Below, in pieces: positions 56,825 to 64,000 of a stretch of DNA of 64,000 bases. Numbering within the stretch: position 1 is the stretch's first letter; each line of letters begins with the position of its first letter. The position numbers and the translations under genes were made by a program. The notes under the pieces are model-generated. The model worked only from the letters and a program-made list of their open reading frames with translations, did not search any database and had not been told where the DNA came from. Source of the stretch: Xanthomonas translucens pv. cerealis (GTDB lineage: Bacteria; Pseudomonadota; Gammaproteobacteria; Xanthomonadales; Xanthomonadaceae); assembly GCF_006838285.1 (NCBI RefSeq), contig NZ_CP038228.1:868001-932000 (forward strand), written 5' to 3'.

Positions 56825-59800
56825 TCATGCCCACGGCGGGCTGTACTTCACCTTCACCGTGCGCACGCCCGGATCGGCGCGCAGGGTGTCCAGCAGCTGC
56901 GGGTCCACGCGGACCGAGTGGCTGCCGTTGAGGTCGAGCATGCCGGCCACGGCGCCCTGTTCGGACTGCAGCAGCAGGTCCAGGCGCAGCGGCGTCTTGC
57001 CGGGGCGGTGGCGCGCCAGCAGCGCGTCGATGCGCGGCCAGGTACTGCGCTGGCGCAGATCCAGGCGCAGCGACAGGCGCTGCGCGTGGTGGCTGCAGAT
57101 CTGTTCGTAGTCCCAGCACTGGCGGATGCGCATCGCATAGCCGCCGTTGAATTCGTCCTCGCGCACGCCGCCCTTGACGATCAGGATGCGGTCGCGGGTG
57201 AGCAGGTGGCCGAACTCGGCGATGGCGTCGGTGAACGCGCTGCATTCGACCCGGCCGCGACCGTCCTCGAGTTGCACGAACACCTGGCTGTCGCCCTTGC
57301 GCCGCACCCCGACCACTTGACCGGCGAGGATCGCGCTGGTTTCCGGGCGCCAGGCGCGTTTCTCGCCGTCGCCGCCGCCGCCGCGTCCGCCGCCGGATTG
57401 CGCGCAGATCTTTTCCAGCGCGCTCAGGTCGCAGCCGATTAGCTCGCGCATTTCCTCGCGGTAGGGGTCGAACGGGTGGCCACTGAGGTAGAAGCCCAGC
57501 GTCTCGCGCTCGCCGGTCAGCAGCTGGCCCAGCGGCCATTCCTTGCTTTCCGGCAGCTCCAGGCGCAGCGCCGGGGCGTTGGTGTCGGCGCCGCCGAACA
57601 GCGAGTTCTGCCCGGAGGCGCGCTCGCGCGCCATCTGCTCGGTGGCCTTCATCACCTCCGGCAGCTGCAGCATCAGCGTGGCGCGGTTGCTGCCCAGCCC
57701 GTCCATCGCGCCGGCGTTGATCAGCGCTTCCAGGGTGCGCTTGTTGAGCTTGGCCGATTCCACGCGCGTGCAGAAATCCAGCAGCGAGACGTAGTCGCCA
57801 CCGCGCTCGCGTTCGGCCACGATCGCCTCGCAGGCGCCGCGGCCCACGCCCTTGATCGCGCCCAGGCCGTACTGGATGGTGTCCGGGGTGGCCGCGGCGA
57901 ACATGTAGGCCGAGGCGTTGAGCCGCGGCGGCAGCACGGTCAGGCCGAGGTTGCGCACCTCGTCGAGGAAGCCGACCACCTTGTCGGTGTTGTCCATGTC
58001 CGAGGACAGCGTCGCGGCCATGAACTCGGCCGGGTAGTGCCGTTTCAGCCACGCGGTCTGGTAGCTGACCAGCGCGTAGGCGGCGGCGTGCGACTTGTTG
58101 AAGCCGTAGCCGGCGAACTTCTCCATCAGGTCGAAGATTTCGTCGGCCTTGGCCTGCCCGACGCCGCCCTTGGCCGCGCCCTCGCGGAAGATCTCGCGGT
58201 GCTTGGCCATCTCCGCCGGCACCTTTTTGCCCATCGCGCGGCGCAACAGGTCGGCGCCGCCCAGCGAGTAGGCGCCGACGATCTGCGCCATCTGCATCAC
58301 CTGCTCCTGGTACACCATGATGCCGTAGGTGTCCTTCAGGATCGCTTCGGTGCGAGGATCGGGGTAAATGATCTCCTGCTGGCCGTGCTTGCGCGCGTTG
58401 AAGTCCGGGATCAGGTCCATCGGGCCGGGGCGGTACAGCGACACCAGCGCGATCAGATCTTCGAAGCGATCGGGCTTGGCGTCCTTGAGCAGCCGGCGCA
58501 TGCCCGAGGATTCGAACTGGAACACCGCGCCGGTGTTGCCCGAGGCGAAGATGCCCCTGTAGGTGGCCGTGTCGTCGAGCGGGATCGCGGTGATGTCCAC
58601 CGGCGGGATACCGGCGCGCGCATGGCGCACGTTGATCGCCTTCACCGCCCAGTCGATGATGGTCAGCGTGCGCAGGCCGAGGAAGTCGAACTTGACCAGG
58701 CCGACCTGCTCGACGTCGTCCTTGTCGAACTGGGTGACCGGGTTCTTGCCGAGATTGTCGACGTCGTGTTCGGCGAACAGCGGGCAGAAGTCGGACAGCG
58801 GCGTCGGCGCGATGACCACGCCGCCGGCGTGCTTGCCGGCATTGCGGGTGAGGTCTTCCAGCTGCCGCGCCAGGTCCATCAGGTCGCGGACGTCGTCCTC
58901 GCTCTGGTAGCGCTGGATCAGCTCCGGCGAGGCCATCTCGCTGTCCTTGCCTTCGCCCATCGCGTCCCTCAGCGTGATGCCGAGGATGTTGGGGATCAGC
59001 TTGGCCACGCCGTCGACCAGGCCGTACGGGAAGCCGAGCACGCGGCCGCAGTCGCGCACCACCGCCTTGGCCGCCATGGTGCCGTAGGTGATGATCTGGC
59101 TGACCCGGTCGCGCCCGTACTTGCGCGCGACGTAGTCGATGACCTCGTCGCGGCGGTCCATGCAGAAGTCGATGTCGAAGTCGGGCATCGACACGCGTTC
59201 GGGATTGAGGAAACGCTCGAACAGCAGGTTGTACGGCAGCGGATCCAGGTCGGTGATCTGCAGCGCCCAGGCCACCAGCGAGCCGGCGCCGGAGCCGCGG
59301 CCGGGGCCGATCGGGATGCCCTGGTTCTTGCCCCACTGGATGAAGTCGGCCACGATCAGGAAGTAGCCGGGAAAGCCCATCTCGATGATCGTGTCGAGCT
59401 CGAACTCGAGCCGTTCGACGTAGTCCTGGCGGGTCTTGCCCGGCGCCAGCGGATGCTTCTCCAGGCGTGCGGCCAGGCCATCGCGCGACTGGCTGCGGAT
59501 CCAGCTGTCCAGGGTCTCGTTGTCGGGCACCGGATAGGCGGGCAGGAAGTAGGTGCCCAGCTGCATCTCGATGTTGCAGCGCTGCGCCAGCGCCAGCGTG
59601 TTGTCGATCGCGTCGGGAATGTCGGCGAACAGCGCGGCCATTTCCTCCGAAGATTTCAGGTATTGCTGGTCGCTGTAGTCGCGCGGGCGTTTGGGGTCGT
59701 CGAGCACGCGACCGGAGGAAATGCACACCCGCGCCTCGTGCGCGGCGAAATCGCTGGCGTACAGGAAGCGCACGTCGTTGCTGGCCACCACCGGCAAGCC

Positions 59801-60415
59801 GCGGGTGCCAGCGGCATGCAGCGCGAACTGGTTGAACGCTTCCTCGCCGTCGCGGCCGGTGCGGGTCAGTTCCAGGTGCAGGCCGTCGCCGAAGATGCGC
59901 TGCCAGTCGGCCAGCTGCTGCTCGGCCAGGTCGTGGCGGCCTTCGCTGGCCAGGCGTCCGGCCAGGCTGTTGCGCCCGGCCAGCGCGAACAGATTGTCGC
60001 TGCCGGTCTGCAACCATTCCGGGCGGATCGCTACGCCGCCTTCGTTGCGCTGGCCTTCCAGCCAAGCGCGGGTCAGCAGCCGCGACAGGCTCAGGTAGCC
60101 GTCGCGGTTGCGGCACAGCACGGTCAGCCGCCACGGCGTTTCGCCGGCGCTGTCGGCGATCAACAGGTCGGCGCCGGCGATCGGCTTGATGCCCACACCT
60201 TCGGCAGCCTTGTAGAACTTGACCAGCGCGAACAGGTTATTCAGGTCGGTGACCGCGAGCGCGGGCAACTCCAGCTCGACCGCGCGGCTGAGCAGGTTGG
60301 CCTGCTTGGCTTTCTTGGGGTCGGCCTGATCCGGTTTCTCAGGCACACGGATGGTCGAATCCGCCAGCGAGAACTCGGTGTGGACGTGCAGATGAGCGAA
60401 GCGGGAAGTGGACAT
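56825..60415 (-). CDS. dnaE: DNA polymerase III subunit alpha
   Basis: The 1196-residue replicative polymerase. The N-terminal PHP domain starts HLHVHTEFSLADST. The polymerase catalytic aspartates lie in PDFDIDFCMDRRDEVIDYVA, with the GPGRGSGAGSLVAWAL motif upstream. The tail contains the helix-hairpin-helix and OB-fold (LAGQVVGVRRKGD) and the beta-clamp binding region. A glycine run (SGGGRGGGGDGE) before the OB-fold is a lineage-specific linker. Complete and in the usual lpx-rnhB-dnaE-accA order. Confidence 0.98.
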   Translation of the reverse strand: MSTSRFAHLHVHTEFSLADSTIRVPEKPDQADPKKAKQANLLSRAVELELPALAVTDLNNLFALVKFYKAAEGVGIKPIAGADLLIADSAGETPWRLTVLCRNRDGYLSLSRLLTRAWLEGQRNEGGVAIRPEWLQTGSDNLFALAGRNSLAGRLASEGRHDLAEQQLADWQRIFGDGLHLELTRTGRDGEEAFNQFALHAAGTRGLPVVASNDVRFLYASDFAAHEARVCISSGRVLDDPKRPRDYSDQQYLKSSEEMAALFADIPDAIDNTLALAQRCNIEMQLGTYFLPAYPVPDNETLDSWIRSQSRDGLAARLEKHPLAPGKTRQDYVERLEFELDTIIEMGFPGYFLIVADFIQWGKNQGIPIGPGRGSGAGSLVAWALQITDLDPLPYNLLFERFLNPERVSMPDFDIDFCMDRRDEVIDYVARKYGRDRVSQIITYGTMAAKAVVRDCGRVLGFPYGLVDGVAKLIPNILGITLRDAMGEGKDSEMASPELIQRYQSEDDVRDLMDLARQLEDLTRNAGKHAGGVVIAPTPLSDFCPLFAEHDVDNLGKNPVTQFDKDDVEQVGLVKFDFLGLRTLTIIDWAVKAINVRHARAGIPPVDITAIPLDDTATYRGIFASGNTGAVFQFESSGMRRLLKDAKPDRFEDLIALVSLYRPGPMDLIPDFNARKHGQQEIIYPDPRTEAILKDTYGIMVYQEQVMQMAQIVGAYSLGGADLLRRAMGKKVPAEMAKHREIFREGAAKGGVGQAKADEIFDLMEKFAGYGFNKSHAAAYALVSYQTAWLKRHYPAEFMAATLSSDMDNTDKVVGFLDEVRNLGLTVLPPRLNASAYMFAAATPDTIQYGLGAIKGVGRGACEAIVAERERGGDYVSLLDFCTRVESAKLNKRTLEALINAGAMDGLGSNRATLMLQLPEVMKATEQMARERASGQNSLFGGADTNAPALRLELPESKEWPLGQLLTGERETLGFYLSGHPFDPYREEMRELIGCDLSALEKICAQSGGGRGGGGDGEKRAWRPETSAILAGQVVGVRRKGDSQVFVQLEDGRGRVECSAFTDAIAEFGHLLTRDRILIVKGGVREDEFNGGYAMRIRQCWDYEQICSHHAQRLSLRLDLRQRSTWPRIDALLARHRPGKTPLRLDLLLQSEQGAVAGMLDLNGSHSVRVDPQLLDTLRADPGVRTVKVKYSPPWA

Positions 60416-60483
60416 GCGGAACCAGAACGATGCCCGGGCAGGTTAGCGGCGGGGGCGGGGGCGGGCAAGGCTTGACAAGCTCG

Positions 60484-60610
60484 GGACCGGGGACCGAGGA
60501 CCAGGGGTGGGGGGCGCAGAGAGCGGAACGCTTCGCGCTTTAGATCGCGCCAGGAAATCTTGCGATCTGCTGCTGTTCCGGGTCCCCGGTCCCTGGTCCC
60601 CGGTCCCGGC
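60484..60610. repeat. GGGACC-type repeats between rnhB and dnaE
   Basis: Two groups, GGGACCGGGGACCGAGGACC near 60484 and the inverted GGTCCCCGGTCCCTGGTCCC with CGG near 60580-60608. The second group lies within the 3' end of rnhB and is translated there. Confidence 0.85.
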
Positions 60611-61232
60611 TCGCCGCCCGCACCGGCGCGAAGCTGCGCCGATGCTGCGGGCACGGGCCGTGCGCGGCCAGCGCGGCCAGGTGCGCCGGGGTGGCGTAGC
60701 CCTTGTGCAGGTCGAAGCCGTAGTGCGGATGCTGTTCGTGCAGGCGCTGCATGATGCGGTCGCGGGTGACCTTGGCCACGATCGAGGCGGCCATGATCGC
60801 GCGGTCCAGGCCGTCGCCGCCGATCAGCGCCTCGGCGGCGCAGGGCAGGCCCTTGGGCACCCGGTTGCCGTCGATGCGCGCGAACCCGGCCACGTGCGCC
60901 ACGCCCTCGACCGCACGGCGCATGCCCAGCATGGTGGCTTGGTAGATGTTCAGCCGGTCGATCTCCTCGGCCTCGATCAGCACCACCTGCCAGGCCAGCG
61001 CACGCTCGACGATGCGCGCGTACAGCGTCTCGCGGCGCGCGGCGGTCAACTGCTTGGAATCGTCCAGGCCGTTGATGCGGGGGCGCGCCGGATCGAACAC
61101 CACCGCGGCCACCGCCACCGGCCCGGCCAGCGGGCCACGGCCGGCTTCGTCGACGCCGGCGTAGAGCCGGGACCGGGGACCGGGGACCGGGGACCCGGGA
61201 AAGAGCGTCAGTGCGAGATCTGTGGTTTTCAT
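60540..61232 (-). CDS. rnhB: Ribonuclease HII
   Basis: A 230-residue enzyme that cuts RNA in RNA-DNA hybrids. The core is complete: [20 protein letters not shown] (catalytic D and E), [14 protein letters not shown], and the [16 protein letters not shown] / [12 protein letters not shown] segments. Both ends are unusual. Residues 11-20 ([10 protein letters not shown]) and the last 20 or so ([14 protein letters not shown]) are encoded by the GGGACC-type repeats. The ATG overlaps the lpxB stop (ATGA). No alternative start lies between the repeat and LYAGVDEAG. Confidence 0.93.
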   Translation of the reverse strand: MKTTDLALTLFPGSPVPGPRSRLYAGVDEAGRGPLAGPVAVAAVVFDPARPRINGLDDSKQLTAARRETLYARIVERALAWQVVLIEAEEIDRLNIYQATMLGMRRAVEGVAHVAGFARIDGNRVPKGLPCAAEALIGGDGLDRAIMAASIVAKVTRDRIMQRLHEQHPHYGFDLHKGYATPAHLAALAAHGPCPQHRRSFAPVRAASRDRGPGTGDPEQQQIARFPGAI

Positions 61233-61275
61233 GGAATCCGCTGTTCCCGGTCCCCGGTCCCCGGTCCCTGGTCCC
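61168..61275. repeat. GGGACC-type repeats across the lpxB-rnhB junction
   Basis: GGGACCGGGGACCGGGGACC followed by CGGG near 61170-61200 and GGTCCCCGGTCCC units near 61246-61275, on each side of the overlapping lpxB stop and rnhB start. Translated in the N-terminus of RnhB and the C-terminus of LpxB. My base count in this low-complexity stretch could be off by one, so exact repeat coordinates are approximate. Confidence 0.8.
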
Positions 61276-62524
61276 GCCGCACTCCAACCAACTCCAGTAC
61301 CGCATCGGCCGCCCGCGCCGACGCATCCTGGCGCAGCAACTGGTGCAGGCGCGCGTATTCGGGCTGCAGCGCGGCTACTGCCTGCGGTTCGCGCAGCCAG
61401 TGCAGCAGCGCGGCGGCGAGCGCGTCGGGGGTGCAGGCGTCCTGCATCAGTTCCGGCGCCAGGTCGCGGCCGGCGAGAATGTTGGGCAGCGCGTAGCGGT
61501 CGACCTTGAGCAGGCCCAGCGTCTTGACGATGCGGTAGGTCAGCGGCGCGACCTTGTAGCCGACCACCATCGGCCGCTTCACCAGCATCGCTTCCAGCGT
61601 GGCGGTGCCCGAGGCCAGCAGCACCACGTCGGCGGCGAGCAGGGCGGTGCGGGCCTGGCCGTCGAGCAGATGCGAATACACCACCGGCAACGCAGAGCGC
61701 GACAGCTGCTCGGCCAGCAATGCCTTGCACGCGGGGTTGGCCGCCGGCACCACCACGTGCGCGCCCGGCAGCTGTTGCAATACCTCCCAGGCGGCGGCGA
61801 AGAAGGTGTCGCCGAGCCGGCCGATCTCGCCCAGGCGGCTGCCCGGCAGCACCGCCAGCACGGTCGCGCCGGCCGGCAGGCCGAGATCGGCGCGCGCCGC
61901 ATCGCGGTCGCCATGCAGGGCGATCGCGTCGGCCATCGGGTGGCCGACGAAGCGCGCGTCCACGCCGTGCCTGGCGTAGATCGGCGGCTCCATCGGGAAC
62001 AGGCACAGCACCAAGTCGGCGCTGGCGCCGATCTTGGCCGCGCGCCGCTCGCGCCAGGCCCATACCGACGGGCTCACGTAATGCACGGTGCGGATGCCGC
62101 GCTGCTTGAGCCAGCGCTCCACGCCGAGGTTGAAGTCGGGCGCGTCGATGCCGACGAACACGTCCGGGCGCCAGTCCAGCAGGCGCTGGCACAGCGCGCG
62201 CCGCAGTTGCAGCAGCCGCGGCAGATGCCGCAGCACCTCCATCAGGCCCATCACCGCCAGTTCGCTGGCATCGAACCAGGTCTGGCAGCCGGCGTTGCGC
62301 ATCGCGTCGCCGCCGATGCCGGCGAATTCTGCATCCGGGTAGCGCGCGCGCAACGCCTCGATCAGCCCGGCGCCAAGCTGGTCGCCGGAGGCTTCGCCGG
62401 CGATCAGGGCGATGCGGATGGAGCGGGGACCACAGACCGGGGACCGGGGACCGGCAACGCCCAGTACATCGGTTCCTCGCTTTTCCCTGGTCCCTGGTCC
62501 CCGGTCCCCGGTCCCGGCACTCAT
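61229..62524 (-). CDS. lpxB: Lipid-A-disaccharide synthase
   Basis: A 431-residue glycosyltransferase that joins UDP-diacylglucosamine and lipid X in lipid A synthesis. Conserved parts: [61 protein letters not shown] and [20 protein letters not shown]. The normal protein begins just before [11 protein letters not shown]; here about 35 extra N-terminal residues ([23 protein letters not shown]) come from repeat DNA, as does the C-terminal [15 protein letters not shown]. Its ATG overlaps the lpxA stop. Confidence 0.95.
   Translation of the reverse strand: MSAGTGDRGPGTREKRGTDVLGVAGPRSPVCGPRSIRIALIAGEASGDQLGAGLIEALRARYPDAEFAGIGGDAMRNAGCQTWFDASELAVMGLMEVLRHLPRLLQLRRALCQRLLDWRPDVFVGIDAPDFNLGVERWLKQRGIRTVHYVSPSVWAWRERRAAKIGASADLVLCLFPMEPPIYARHGVDARFVGHPMADAIALHGDRDAARADLGLPAGATVLAVLPGSRLGEIGRLGDTFFAAAWEVLQQLPGAHVVVPAANPACKALLAEQLSRSALPVVYSHLLDGQARTALLAADVVLLASGTATLEAMLVKRPMVVGYKVAPLTYRIVKTLGLLKVDRYALPNILAGRDLAPELMQDACTPDALAAALLHWLREPQAVAALQPEYARLHQLLRQDASARAADAVLELVGVRRDQGPGTGDREQRIP
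62427..62517. repeat. GGGACC-type repeats in the 5' end of lpxB
   Basis: GGGACCACAGACCGGGGACC near 62427 and CCTGGTCCCTGGTCCCCGGT near 62486 with further units, between the lpxA stop and the first conserved LpxB codon. They are translated as the N-terminal extension of LpxB. Confidence 0.85.
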
Positions 62525-63312
62525 CGCAACAACGGCCGCTCGCTGGCTTCGATGAATTCCAGCATCGCGCGCACGTCCTCGCTGCTTTCGGCCAGCACCG
62601 CCAGTTGCTGCTTGGCCTCGGCCAGCGGCAGGCCGGCCACGTACAGCGCGCGGTAGGCGCGCTTGATCGCGGCCAGGCGCTCGGTGTCGAACCCGCGGCG
62701 CTTGAGGCCTTCGCTGTTGATGCCGCGCGGGCGCCCCAGCGAGTTGCCGCCGACCATGGTGAACGGCGGCACGTCGCCATTGATCAGCGCGCCCATGCCG
62801 AGGAAGGCGTGATCGCCGATGCGGCAGAACTGGTGCGCGCCGGCGAAGCCGCTGATGATCACGTGGTCGCCGACTTCGACATGCCCAGCCAGGGTGGTAT
62901 TGTTGGAGAACACGCAATGGTCGCCGACCACGCAATCGTGGGCGACGTGGGTGTAGGCCAGGAACCAGTTGTCGCTGCCGATGCGGGTGATGCCGCCGCC
63001 ATTGCCGGTGCCGCGGCTGACGGTGACGAACTCGCGGATCACGTTGCGGTCGCCCATCACCAGTTCGGTGCGCTCGCCGGCGAATTTCTTGTCCTGCGGA
63101 TCGCCGCCGAGCGCGACGTGGCCGACCAGGTGGTTGCCGCAGCCGATCCGGGTTGGGCCGATGATGCTGCAATGCGAACCGATCACGCTGCCTGCGCCGA
63201 TGTCGACTTCGGCGCCGATCAGGCTGAAGGCGCCGACGCGCACACCCGCCGCCAGCGTCGCCGACGGGTCGATCACCGCGGTGGGATGGATGAGAGGAGC
63301 GTTGTCGCTCAT
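62521..63312 (-). CDS. lpxA: UDP-N-acetylglucosamine acyltransferase
   Basis: A 263-residue left-handed beta-helix acyltransferase, first step of lipid A synthesis. Hexapeptide repeats run from [20 protein letters not shown] to about residue 190. The catalytic histidine is in [12 protein letters not shown]. The acyl-length ruler region ([20 protein letters not shown]) is intact. It follows fabZ by 19 bases and overlaps lpxB. Confidence 0.97.
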   Translation of the reverse strand: MSDNAPLIHPTAVIDPSATLAAGVRVGAFSLIGAEVDIGAGSVIGSHCSIIGPTRIGCGNHLVGHVALGGDPQDKKFAGERTELVMGDRNVIREFVTVSRGTGNGGGITRIGSDNWFLAYTHVAHDCVVGDHCVFSNNTTLAGHVEVGDHVIISGFAGAHQFCRIGDHAFLGMGALINGDVPPFTMVGGNSLGRPRGINSEGLKRRGFDTERLAAIKRAYRALYVAGLPLAEAKQQLAVLAESSEDVRAMLEFIEASERPLLR

Positions 63313-63331
63313 TGCAGCTCTCCTGCGTGGC

Positions 63332-63787
63332 TCATTCGTTGGTGCCGGCGCACAGTACCTCGGCGCAGGCGACGACCTTGCCGTCGACCTTGGCTTCGCC
63401 GTAGTACACGGCCATGTTGCGGATCACCCGCTTGATTTCCACGTGCAGCTCCAGCACATCGCCGGGCACGACCTGGCTGCTGAAGCGGGCCTTGTCGACC
63501 TTGACCATGTAGAACAGCTTGGACTGCGCATCGCGGCCCATCGCGAGCTGGGTCAGCACGCCGCCGGCCTGCGCCAGCGCCTCGATGATCAGCACGCCTG
63601 GCATGATCGGCTTGCCGGGGAAATGGCCCAGGAAGAACGGCTCGTTCACGCTGACGTTCTTGTGCGCCACGATCTTGCGGTTTTCGAAGTCGAGCGACAC
63701 CACCTTGTCCACCAGCAGGAACGGATAGCGGTGCGGGATCAACTTCTGGATCTGCTGGATGTCCGGCAGGGTCTGGTCGTGGCTCAT
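63332..63787 (-). CDS. fabZ: 3-hydroxyacyl-[acyl-carrier-protein] dehydratase FabZ
   Basis: A 151-residue hot-dog-fold dehydratase: [14 protein letters not shown], catalytic histidine in [16 protein letters not shown] and glutamate in [10 protein letters not shown]. It dehydrates hydroxyacyl-ACP in fatty-acid elongation and competes with LpxA for 3-hydroxyacyl-ACP. The ATG at 63787 overlaps the lpxD stop (ATGA), which decides the start over the upstream in-frame ATG at 63865. Confidence 0.96.
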   Translation of the reverse strand: MSHDQTLPDIQQIQKLIPHRYPFLLVDKVVSLDFENRKIVAHKNVSVNEPFFLGHFPGKPIMPGVLIIEALAQAGGVLTQLAMGRDAQSKLFYMVKVDKARFSSQVVPGDVLELHVEIKRVIRNMAVYYGEAKVDGKVVACAEVLCAGTNE

Positions 63788-64000
63788 TGCGTCTCCTTGC
63801 GGACAGACAGGATGCGACGGGCCAGGGCATCGAGCTGCTTGAAGCGCGCGGCGTTTTTGCGCCACGTGCGGTTGTCGGTCAACGGGGTGCCGGACGAGTA
63901 TTCGCCCGGCGCATGAATGGAATTGCGGACCACCGACTTGCCGGTGATCACCACCTTGTCGCAGATTTCCAGGTGGCCGACCACGCCGACCGCGCCGCCC
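63784..64000 (-). CDS. lpxD: LpxD C-terminal part, UDP-3-O-acylglucosamine N-acyltransferase (cut by window end)
   Basis: The last 71 codons of a minus-strand gene whose start lies beyond the window. The visible sequence GGAVGVVGHLEICDKVVIT is the end of a hexapeptide helix, followed by HAPGEYSSGTPLTDNRTWRK and ARFKQLDALARRIL, the typical LpxD C-terminus. Position before fabZ-lpxA-lpxB is the standard order. It adds the second acyl chain in lipid A synthesis. Confidence 0.93.
   Translation of the reverse strand, partial: GGAVGVVGHLEICDKVVITGKSVVRNSIHAPGEYSSGTPLTDNRTWRKNAARFKQLDALARRILSVRKETQ

Noticed and set aside
57476..60475. 999-codon plus-strand open frame opposite dnaE
   Set aside because: Antisense shadow of DNA polymerase III alpha; no motif.

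Overview
The window is GC-rich chromosomal DNA from a gammaproteobacterium of the Xanthomonas/Stenotrophomonas group (Lysobacteraceae, most likely Xanthomonas). The grounds are the gene content and order (gltX-zur, lpxD-fabZ-lpxA-lpxB-rnhB-dnaE-accA), TonB-dependent receptors, a DUF885 lipoprotein, an ISXo2-like IS1595 element, a protein ending in an XVIPCD-type domain (the type IV secretion signal of this group), and the scattered palindromic repeats typical of these genomes. I cannot name the species. I saw no rRNA, tRNA or CRISPR array.

Layout. 1-8 kb: a decayed creD, a GNAT/nitrilase-fold pair, a DUF3616 protein, gltX and zur, and an FHS-family sugar transporter. 7.4-12 kb: two copies of a cupin locus, one decayed, flanking a secreted kexin/subtilisin-like protease that is tightly coupled to a small secreted partner. 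12-18 kb: two TonB-dependent receptors. The second is ZnuD-like and divergent from a MerC-domain gene, with a Zur-like operator between them; the likely regulator is encoded 12 kb away. 18-26.5 kb: alcohol dehydrogenase, ClC chloride channel, nucleotide pyrophosphatase/phosphodiesterase, an Ada/AlkA fusion with Ogt, a ClpP-like lipoprotein and small exported proteins.

26.5-29.2 kb is a low-GC islet of two exported-protein genes. The first gene is split by an intact IS1595 element with 8-bp target duplications, and removing the element restores one 298-codon frame exactly. Short related sequences flank the islet.

29-47 kb: MAPEG protein, UbiM, S4 protein, a frameshifted ECF sigma factor with a frameshifted membrane partner, a DEAD-box helicase, rluF, a GGDEF protein, two permeases, rraA, a beta-lactamase-fold hydrolase, an ABC exporter and a DUF885 lipoprotein. 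47-49 kb is a graveyard of gene fragments. 49-55 kb: cyclophilin, the XVIPCD protein, intracellular PHB depolymerase, a methyltransferase and hemJ. 55-64 kb: the minus-strand lipid A/fatty acid/replication cluster, whose junctions carry GGGACC-type repeats that also encode the ends of LpxB and RnhB.

Two features stand out. One is the number of broken genes (creD, LysR and cupin copies, Sel1-like gene, ECF pair, DUF72, GlxA, EamA, DinB). The other is two repeat families: the GGAGCGACTTCAGTCGCGAC palindromes, often beside the broken genes, and the GGGACC repeats at gene junctions.
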